A program made the translations under genes and the position numbers. Below are positions 52,669-64,000 of a stretch of DNA of 64,000 nucleotides, in pieces; the first letter of the stretch is position 1, and every line of letters starts with the position of its first letter. Under the pieces are notes generated by a model. It saw only the letters and a program-made list of their open reading frames with translations. It ran no database searches and was not told the DNA's origin. This DNA comes from an uncultured Ectothiorhodospiraceae bacterium (GTDB lineage: Bacteria > Pseudomonadota > Gammaproteobacteria > Nitrococcales > Nitrococcaceae): the NCBI GenBank assembly GCA_913055565.1, contig CAJXKP010000007.1, positions 35,340 through 99,339 of the forward strand, in the 5' to 3' direction.

Positions 52669-53889
52669 ATGCACGCAAGCGCTGGTCGCAACGTGCTCGT
52701 GGGAGTCACCGGCGGCATCGCCGCCTACAAGAGCCCGGAGCTGGTGCGCCGGCTGCGCGATTCCGGCGCCAACGTGCGTGTCGCCATGACGCAGGGCGCG
52801 CGGGCGTTCGTGCAGCCGCTCACCTTCCAGGCCGTCTCCGGTCAGCCCGTCCACCACGACCTCCTGGATACCGAGGCCGAGGCGGCCATGGGTCATATCG
52901 AGCTCGCGCGCTGGGCGGACGACATCATCATCGCGCCGGCCAGCGCGGACTTCATGGCCCGGCTGGCCCACGGCCTGGCGGACGACCTCCTGGCAACGCT
53001 GTGTCTGGCCACCGATGCGCGAATCTGGCTCGCGCCGGCGATGAACCGCTTGATGTGGGCCAATCCGGCAACCCGCGCCAACACAGCCCTGTTGCGGGAA
53101 CGCGGCCTACGGATGCTCGGCCCCGGCGCGGGCGATCAGGCCTGCGGCGAGCTCGGGGCCGGGCGCATGCTTGAACCCCATGAGCTAGTGACCGCCCTCG
53201 ATGAGCCCGTCGATGGCCGACTCGCGGGCTGTCATGTGCTCATAACGGCCGGGCCCACGCGCGAACCGCTCGACCCGGTGCGCTATCTGACCAATCGCAG
53301 CAGCGGGCGCATGGGTTTCGCCATCGCCGAAGCGGCGCGCGCCTTGGGCGCCGAGGTCACCCTGATCGCCGGGCCCAGCAGCGAGGCCACACCAGCCGGC
53401 ATCAGCCGCATTGATGTGGAGACCGCCGCCGAGATGCACGAGGCGGTAATGACACGCCGGCCGAGCGTCGACATCCTGATCGCGGCCGCCGCCGTAGCCG
53501 ACTACCGGCCGAGCGAGCCAGCCGGCGAGAAGATCAAGAAAGCAGGCCAGCACGCCAGCCTGGCACTAACCCAGAACCCGGATATCCTGGCCGATGCGGC
53601 CCGCGGTGACGACGACAGACCACGGCTTGTGGTGGGTTTTGCCGCCGAGACCCAGGACCTCATCACCAATGCGCGAGACAAGCTCCGGCGCAAGGGGGCG
53701 GATCTTATGGCTGCCAACTGGGTAGGCGACCCGGACGCCGGCCTTGATAGCGCGGTCAACGCCCTGGAGCTCATCAGTGCCGCGGACCAGGTATCGCTGC
53801 CGTCGTCGCCGAAACCTCGCCTGGCGCAGCAACTCATGGACCACATCAGCGAGCGTTATCATGCTGCAACCGCAAATCCGAGTCCTTGA
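52669..53889 (+). CDS. coaBC: Bifunctional phosphopantothenoylcysteine decarboxylase/phosphopantothenate-cysteine ligase
   Basis: A 406-residue two-domain enzyme of CoA synthesis. Residues about 1-185 form the FMN-dependent decarboxylase CoaC ([19 protein letters not shown], the [12 protein letters not shown] substrate clamp and [11 protein letters not shown] with the active Cys). Residues about 190-400 form the CTP-dependent ligase CoaB ([36 protein letters not shown]). GGAGG lies before the ATG. It leads coaBC-dut-algC-argB, and dut starts inside its last 29 bases. Confidence 0.97.
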   Translation: MHASAGRNVLVGVTGGIAAYKSPELVRRLRDSGANVRVAMTQGARAFVQPLTFQAVSGQPVHHDLLDTEAEAAMGHIELARWADDIIIAPASADFMARLAHGLADDLLATLCLATDARIWLAPAMNRLMWANPATRANTALLRERGLRMLGPGAGDQACGELGAGRMLEPHELVTALDEPVDGRLAGCHVLITAGPTREPLDPVRYLTNRSSGRMGFAIAEAARALGAEVTLIAGPSSEATPAGISRIDVETAAEMHEAVMTRRPSVDILIAAAAVADYRPSEPAGEKIKKAGQHASLALTQNPDILADAARGDDDRPRLVVGFAAETQDLITNARDKLRRKGADLMAANWVGDPDAGLDSAVNALELISAADQVSLPSSPKPRLAQQLMDHISERYHAATANPSP

Positions 53890-54316
53890 TGAACGGCTGG
53901 GCCGGGACTGGCCCCTGCCGGGGTACGCGACCGACGGCTCCGCGGGGATCGATCTACGCGCCTGTGTGGAGGAGACGCTGTCACTGGCACCGGGGGATAC
54001 CGAGCTGATTGGGGCGGGTTTTGCGCTGCACATCGGCGATAGCGGGTATGCGGCGGTACTACTACCGCGCTCCGGTCTGGGCCATCGGCGTGGTCTGGTC
54101 CTGGGCAACCTGGTTGGCCTCATCGATGCCGACTACCAAGGGCCGATATACATCTCCTGCTGGAACCGCGGCCGAGAGCCGGTCGCGATCGAGCCCGGGG
54201 AACGGATAGCGCAGATGGTATTCCTCCCGGTGGCGCGACCCAGCTTCGAGCTCGTTAACGCCTTTGAGACGAGTCAGCGCGGAACCGGCGGATTCGGCCA
54301 CTCCGGTCGTCACTAG
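53861..54316 (+). CDS. dut: dUTP diphosphatase
   Basis: A 151-residue trimeric dUTPase that makes dUMP for ThyA and keeps uracil out of DNA. The five motifs are present: [11 protein letters not shown] (I), [15 protein letters not shown] (II), [11 protein letters not shown] (III), GERIAQMVF (IV) and a C-terminal [10 protein letters not shown] (V). The start ATG at 53861 lies within the end of coaBC (29-base overlap). Length equals E. coli Dut (151). Confidence 0.97.
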   Translation: MLQPQIRVLDERLGRDWPLPGYATDGSAGIDLRACVEETLSLAPGDTELIGAGFALHIGDSGYAAVLLPRSGLGHRRGLVLGNLVGLIDADYQGPIYISCWNRGREPVAIEPGERIAQMVFLPVARPSFELVNAFETSQRGTGGFGHSGRH

Positions 54317-54348
54317 GCCCATTCGGATTGCCAGAGGGTAGAAAGGCT

Positions 54349-59596
<5,248 letters not shown>

Positions 59597-59620
59597 GTAG
59601 CGGCAATCCTGATCGGGGGT

Positions 59621-59640
59621 TAATAACCGCCCTTGGGCGG
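59621..59640 (-). terminator. Candidate terminator after the DUF4124 gene
   Basis: On the leftward strand a 5-bp GC stem (59636-59640 with 59627-59631, 4-base loop) is followed by TTATTAA. It lies 42 bases beyond the DUF4124 stop and before the cvrA start. The short stem makes it weak. Confidence 0.4.
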
Positions 59641-59681
59641 CTCCACATCACCAGGATAGCGGCTCACCCAGCGATTAGCGA

Positions 59682-60311
59682 TTACTCGCTTTGCTGCTGA
59701 GCCTCCAGCGTTCGGAAACGGGCGATATCGCGCTGATAGCGCTTACGCAGCTGCTGTTTTTGCTGCTCTTTCTGCCGTATAAACGCCTGATGCCCCTCGA
59801 TCGAGCGCTCCAGCCGATCGATAACATCGTAGACATCATCAGGGTTCCCCTGATTCGAGCGCTCCAGCCGCGCGGCCTCCTTGCGCTGCTTCGCCAGCCG
59901 CTCCTTGGTACCCTCGACGCGGCGGCGCCGCGTCTCGATCTGGCCGTCTATCGCCTTCAGCCGCTGATCGCGCGTCGCCTTGATCTCATCAACGCTGGTG
60001 TACATCCGCTTGAGGCGTCGATCACGCTCGGCCTGCTCTTCCTCCTCACGCCGTTTGCGCTCAAGCTCACGTTTCGCCTCAAGACGCTTCTGACGCCGGC
60101 GTTCAAGCTCCGCCTCTGACGGCGGATCGATGACCTGTTTGGTCATCCCCGAGTCCGATTTGACCTCGCGTTTTTGGCCGTCTTTGGCGACATGGGCGGG
60201 CACGGAGTCGCTGTAGTGGACGTTGCCATTGTCGTCCACCCATTTATACAGCTCCGCCCCGACCGGCATCGCCAGAGACAACACCGCTAGTCCAACGATT
60301 AAACGCCACAT
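59682..60311 (-). CDS. DUF4124 domain-containing periplasmic coiled-coil protein
   Basis: A 209-residue exported protein. The signal peptide MWRLIVGLAVLSLAMPVGA is followed by a DUF4124 domain (LYKWVDDNGNVHYSDSVP). Nearly all the rest is a highly charged coiled coil rich in Arg, Lys and Glu (about 70-205). I start at ATG 60311, with GGGAGG upstream, rather than 60335. DUF4124 proteins are common in gammaproteobacterial envelopes, with no defined role. Confidence 0.85.
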   Translation of the reverse strand: MWRLIVGLAVLSLAMPVGAELYKWVDDNGNVHYSDSVPAHVAKDGQKREVKSDSGMTKQVIDPPSEAELERRRQKRLEAKRELERKRREEEEQAERDRRLKRMYTSVDEIKATRDQRLKAIDGQIETRRRRVEGTKERLAKQRKEAARLERSNQGNPDDVYDVIDRLERSIEGHQAFIRQKEQQKQQLRKRYQRDIARFRTLEAQQQSE

Positions 60312-60380
60312 ACATCGCCTCCCCGTTGCCCACACGACGCTAGAGCAACCTAACAGGGGCCAACTGTGACGTCGATCAAA

Positions 60381-61046
60381 TTAACCCGTCTGGTCGGGAT
60401 TGACGCCGTAACGAGCCCGATAGTCCTGGATAGCCGCCAGGGCATCCGGATCATCACCCTGCCGGCTCAGGTAGGCCACCAGATCGTCGAGCCCAATGAT
60501 CGCGGTTACCGGCACCCCGTAGCGATCACCGACCTCTTGCACCGCGGAGCGCTCGCCCTCACCACGCTCCTGGCGATCGAGGGCGATCACGACACCGGCC
60601 AACTCGCCACCGGCGGCGCTAATCGCTTCCACGCTCTCCGCGATCGAGGTACCCGCCGATACAACATCGTCGATGACCAGAACCCGCCCTGCCAGGGGCG
60701 CTCCGATGATCGTGCCGCCCTCGCCATGATCCTTGGCCTCCTTGCGGTTATAGGCGTACGGCACGTCGCGCCTGTAATGATCCGCCAAGGCGATCGACGT
60801 GGCCGTCGCCAAAGGGATGCCCTTATAGGCCGGCCCGAAGAGCATATCGAAATCAATGCCCGCATCGGTGATGGCCCGCGCGTAGTAACGCCCTAGCTCA
60901 GCGACGGCGCCGCCGCTATTAAACAGGCCGGCATTAAAGAAGTAGGGGCTCACGCGCCCGGATTTCAGCCGATACGTGCCGAAGCCCAATACCCCCCGGG
61001 CGAGGGCGAACGCGATAAAGGCCGCGCGGTAATCATCGGTCGCCAT
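60381..61046 (-). CDS. pyrE: Orotate phosphoribosyltransferase
   Basis: A 221-residue enzyme that joins orotate and PRPP to give OMP in pyrimidine synthesis. The PRPP loop [17 protein letters not shown], the N-terminal [12 protein letters not shown] and the flexible catalytic loop [12 protein letters not shown] are intact. It lies nine bases after the ppc coding region begins to its right (leftward strand: ppc then pyrE), so the pair may be co-transcribed. Confidence 0.96.
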   Translation of the reverse strand: MATDDYRAAFIAFALARGVLGFGTYRLKSGRVSPYFFNAGLFNSGGAVAELGRYYARAITDAGIDFDMLFGPAYKGIPLATATSIALADHYRRDVPYAYNRKEAKDHGEGGTIIGAPLAGRVLVIDDVVSAGTSIAESVEAISAAGGELAGVVIALDRQERGEGERSAVQEVGDRYGVPVTAIIGLDDLVAYLSRQGDDPDALAAIQDYRARYGVNPDQTG

Positions 61047-61055
61047 AGCCAGCCG

Positions 61056-63698
61056 TTACCCCGTATTGCGCATGCCGGCCGCGATGCCGTTAATACAGAC
61101 CATCAATGACTTCCGCAGGTTCTCCTCCTTGCCATGGCGCACGCGATCCAGGAGCTCGACCTGGAGCAGGTTTAGCGGATCGACGTAGGGGTTGCGAACC
61201 CGCACGGAGCGCTGCACCACCGGGAAGTCGTCCAGGGGCTGCTCATGGCCGGCGACATCCAGCAGGGCATCCAGCGTCTTGTGGAACTGCCCGCGCAGAT
61301 GCTGGCCCAGCGGCTGATATTCCTCGGGCACCAAGCGGCTGTCGTACCAGGCCGCCACATCGGTATCGCCCTTGGCGAGCACCATCTCGACCATATCCAG
61401 GAACGCCCTAAAGAACGGCCACTCCTGATACATGCGGCGCAGCTCATCACCGTGGCCGTTATCGAGCGCATCCTGTAGGGCCTCGCCGACGCCCAGCCAG
61501 GCGGGTAGCAGCAAACGCGTCTGGGTCCAGGAGAAGATCCAGGGAATCGCGCGCAGGCTCTCCACACCCTCGGTCGGCCGCCGTCGAGCGGGGCGGCTGC
61601 CGATGGCCAGGTGGCCGATCTCGTGCTCGGGCGTGGCGTGCGTGAAGTAGGGGATAAACGCCGGGGTGTCGCGCACCAGGCCGCGATAGGTCCCCATGGC
61701 CACCTCGGACAGGCGATCCATGAGATCACGCCGTCCCTGCTCCGGGGGCGACGGCGGTGTGAGGGTGGCCTCCATCACGGCCGTGGTATAGAGCTCGAGA
61801 TTTCGCTGGGCGATACCGGGGAGACCGAATTTCGCCTGTATGACCTCACCTTGCTCCGTCACCCGAAGGCGCCCGTCGACCGAACCCGGCGGCTGGGAAA
61901 GGATGGCGGCGTGGGTTGGGCCGCCGCCGCGGCCGATCGATCCGCCACGACCATGGAAGAGCGTGAGCTCGACGCCGTGCCGACGCGCCATCTCCACCAG
62001 CTGCTCCTGGGTCTGATAGAGGGCCCAGGCCGCTGTCAGATGGCCGGCATCCTTACCGGAATCCGAGTAGCCGATCATGATCTCCTGATGGCCATTAATG
62101 CGGTCCCGGTACCACGGGATATCGAGCAGGCGCTCCATCGCCGCCTCAGCACCATTGAGATCGTCGAGGGTCTCGAACAGCGGCACCACGCGCAGGTAGT
62201 GCTGGACCCCTGCCTCCTTCTGAAGCAGCTCCACGGCCAGGATATCGGAGGGTTGGGCCGCCATGGAGATGACGTAGGCGCCGAGCGATTCAGGCCCCAG
62301 CTCGGCCATGACCTCGAAGGTATCCAGGACCTCCTGGACCTCCTCGTCGGGCTCGAAATCGCGCGGAATCAACGGCCGATTATTATCCAGCTCACGGATC
62401 AGGAAGGCCTGGCGCTCGTCCTCGCTCCAGTCGCGATAGCTTCCCAGACCGATCTCCTGGGTAATGGCATCGAGCGTATCCGTGTGCCGGCTCGCTTCCT
62501 GACGGATATCGACGCTCATCAGGGTCAGCCCGAACACCGACAAGCGTCGCAGCAGATCAAGGAGCCGGCCGTCGGCAACGACACCAGCACCGCAGCGGTG
62601 TAACGAGTTATAGCAGGCAAGCAACGCCTCGCGCATGTCCGTGGCGTCGCGGTAGACCTCGCCCTCCGGGGGGCGCTTACCCTCGAAGCGCGCCTCGAGC
62701 CAGCTCCGAGTCATGCGCAGCCGGGCACCGATGCGCTTGAGGACCTGACGATAGGGCTCCCAGGCATTGGGTACCCGCTCCTCGAGCTCCTCGTCGGCGA
62801 TCTGCAGCGAGAGCTCGTTGATGAGCTTGTCGATCTCGTTCTCGTAGAGATTAACGGCAGTCCAGCGGTTTAGCAGGCAGGTCTCCTTGGTAACCCGCGA
62901 TGTCACGCGGGGGTTACCGTCGCGATCACCGCCCATCCACGAGCCGAACCGAATAGGCGCGGCGTCGAGGGGAAGCGGGCGACCGGTCTTGCGGTGGAGC
63001 ATCTTGTCCAGCCGCCGCAGGTAAGCGGGCACGGTATCCCAGAGCGTCTGCTCCATGACGGCCAGTCCCCAGCGGGCCTCGTCAACGGGGGTCGGCCGGC
63101 GGCGTCGGATCTCATCGGTATGCCAGGCCGCCGTGATCTCCCGCTTGAGGGACTGGTGGACCTCCTCGATCTCGTCCGGCGTCGGGTCCAAGCGGTCCTG
63201 GGCCTCGAGCAGATGCGCGATGTGGTTGTACTTCTGCAGCAGCGAGCGCCGACTGACCTCCGTGGGGTGGGCGGTGAGCACCAGCTCGATGTCGAGATTA
63301 CACACCGTCTGGTAGAGGGCATCGCTATCCACGTTGGGCTGGAGCCGGTCAAAGACCTCCTCCAGTGATCCCCGCAGCGGCGCGGAATCGGGATCGCGAA
63401 GCCAGGCGCGGCTGCGTCGGACGCGATGGTGCTGCTCGGCGATATTCGCCAGGTTGAGGAACTGCGAGAAGGCCCGCACCACCGGCATGATGAGATCGTC
63501 AGGGAGCTGCGAGAGCCGCTGCTCGAGCGCCTCGGAGGCGCCATCAACGCCGGCCCGGGCATCCTTGGACAGGCGCCGGATATCCTCGACCGCGTTATAG
63601 AGCCGCTCGCCGCCCTGCTCGTAGAGCGTATTCCCGAGCAAGCCGCCGAGTTGGCGGATGTCCTCGCGCAGTGGGGCGTCGGTTCGCTTTTCCTGCAT
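61056..63698 (-). CDS. ppc: Phosphoenolpyruvate carboxylase
   Basis: An 880-residue PEP carboxylase that forms oxaloacetate from PEP and bicarbonate, replenishing the TCA cycle. The catalytic His signature VLTAHPTEVSRRS (about 137-149), GYSDSGKDAG and FHGRGGSIGRGGGP are intact. The C-terminus ends with the characteristic MRNTG. Length equals E. coli Ppc (883). The CBS-domain gene lies about 100 bases upstream on the same strand. Confidence 0.98.
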   Translation of the reverse strand: MQEKRTDAPLREDIRQLGGLLGNTLYEQGGERLYNAVEDIRRLSKDARAGVDGASEALEQRLSQLPDDLIMPVVRAFSQFLNLANIAEQHHRVRRSRAWLRDPDSAPLRGSLEEVFDRLQPNVDSDALYQTVCNLDIELVLTAHPTEVSRRSLLQKYNHIAHLLEAQDRLDPTPDEIEEVHQSLKREITAAWHTDEIRRRRPTPVDEARWGLAVMEQTLWDTVPAYLRRLDKMLHRKTGRPLPLDAAPIRFGSWMGGDRDGNPRVTSRVTKETCLLNRWTAVNLYENEIDKLINELSLQIADEELEERVPNAWEPYRQVLKRIGARLRMTRSWLEARFEGKRPPEGEVYRDATDMREALLACYNSLHRCGAGVVADGRLLDLLRRLSVFGLTLMSVDIRQEASRHTDTLDAITQEIGLGSYRDWSEDERQAFLIRELDNNRPLIPRDFEPDEEVQEVLDTFEVMAELGPESLGAYVISMAAQPSDILAVELLQKEAGVQHYLRVVPLFETLDDLNGAEAAMERLLDIPWYRDRINGHQEIMIGYSDSGKDAGHLTAAWALYQTQEQLVEMARRHGVELTLFHGRGGSIGRGGGPTHAAILSQPPGSVDGRLRVTEQGEVIQAKFGLPGIAQRNLELYTTAVMEATLTPPSPPEQGRRDLMDRLSEVAMGTYRGLVRDTPAFIPYFTHATPEHEIGHLAIGSRPARRRPTEGVESLRAIPWIFSWTQTRLLLPAWLGVGEALQDALDNGHGDELRRMYQEWPFFRAFLDMVEMVLAKGDTDVAAWYDSRLVPEEYQPLGQHLRGQFHKTLDALLDVAGHEQPLDDFPVVQRSVRVRNPYVDPLNLLQVELLDRVRHGKEENLRKSLMVCINGIAAGMRNTG

Positions 63699-63798
63699 AA
63701 GGCCTTACTCCGGCCGGGTGATCCCCCCGGACATAGCGCGGCCGGCGCCACACTGGCAACCGGCCATTTGGTTCACTACCGCTCGGTACCGCCCACCA

Positions 63799-64000
63799 TT
63801 AATCCGGCAGACCGAACTGTTCCACGGACGCGAAGATGTCGGTATCAGAGATGATGCCGATCGGCTGGTTATTGCTATCCACGACCACCACGCGCCGGAC
63901 GTTGCGCGTGCTCATGCGCTCCGAGCAATCGTGCAGGGTCATATCCACCGGCACCGTCTGCAGCGGTTTGGATGCCACCTCGCCGACCTTCACCGCACTC
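63799..64000 (-). CDS. CBS-domain protein, 3' part only
   Basis: The last 66 codons of a gene that begins beyond base 64000. They contain one CBS motif (VPVDMTLHDCSERMSTRNVRRVVVVDSNNQPIGIISD). The frame stays open to the window edge; the GTG at 63993 is probably an internal valine. Since CBS domains work in pairs, a first CBS domain should lie just outside. Such proteins bind adenine nucleotides and regulate partners. The 100-bp gap to ppc may hold the ppc promoter. Confidence 0.8.
   Translation of the reverse strand, partial: SAVKVGEVASKPLQTVPVDMTLHDCSERMSTRNVRRVVVVDSNNQPIGIISDTDIFASVEQFGLPD

Noticed and set aside
61611..62603. Rightward frame of 330 codons
   Set aside because: Antisense to ppc, which is full length with all catalytic motifs.

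Overview
The window is 64 kb of GC-rich chromosome from a gammaproteobacterium. Gene orders typical of that class include ygfB/zapA/6S RNA/fau, thyA-folA, ftsY-ftsE-ftsX-rpoH opposite an M16 peptidase pair with rsmD and coaD, and radC/coaBC-dut-algC-argB. The last two resemble Pseudomonas synteny. Two polyhydroxyalkanoate synthases, a CvrA-type antiporter and overall protein character suggest a free-living, possibly halophilic or alkaliphilic Chromatiales/Ectothiorhodospiraceae-like organism. That placement is inference; no 16S rRNA gene is present.

Layout. 1-6.6 kb holds cell division and core metabolism: YgfB (partial), a ZapB-like coiled coil, ZapA, 6S RNA, 5-formyl-THF cyclo-ligase, an EVE protein, ArgA, an SH3 membrane protein, Lgt, ThyA and FolA. 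6.8-13.7 kb holds a lipoprotein, Rho, a roughly 0.9 kb stretch with no convincing gene, NudE, CysQ and a first PHA synthase. 13.9-28.2 kb is one long leftward operon for an MSHA-like type IV pilus or type II secretion-like machine. It carries six prepilin-like proteins, an ATPase, a polytopic platform protein, a lipoprotein secretin, and PilO-, PilM/N- and MshK-like assembly proteins. 29-39.4 kb holds the YbbP/YbbA transporter and TesA, a CsgG-like/SH3 lipoprotein, RdgC, PurK, PurE, a second PHA synthase and RsmJ. 39.4-52.4 kb holds an MFS transporter, a DUF429 protein, CoaD, RsmD, two M16 peptidases, FtsY, FtsE, FtsX, RpoH, a PagL-like deacylase, a GH13 glycosidase and RadC. 52.6-64 kb holds CoaBC, Dut, AlgC, ArgB, CvrA, a DUF4124 protein, PyrE, Ppc and a partial CBS-domain protein.

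Most genes are single-copy housekeeping genes in short operons with 4-bp ATGA overlaps. The pilus operon is the one large accessory system. Its core order (assembly proteins, secretin, TPR protein, ATPase, platform protein, pilins) follows the Vibrio MSHA order. The window has no MshM, MshQ, retraction ATPase or prepilin peptidase. The operon instead carries four unusually large pseudopilins that share a cysteine-bracketed, Asp/Gly-rich domain not explained by the standard machinery. This is the best candidate for an undescribed system here.

Regulatory signals worth noting are a near-consensus sigma-E promoter before rpoH, a stem-loop that would mask the start of the gene following the putative major pilin, and a 26-bp perfect inverted repeat between radC and coaBC. 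All assignments come from reading the sequence and from family knowledge; no database search was run.
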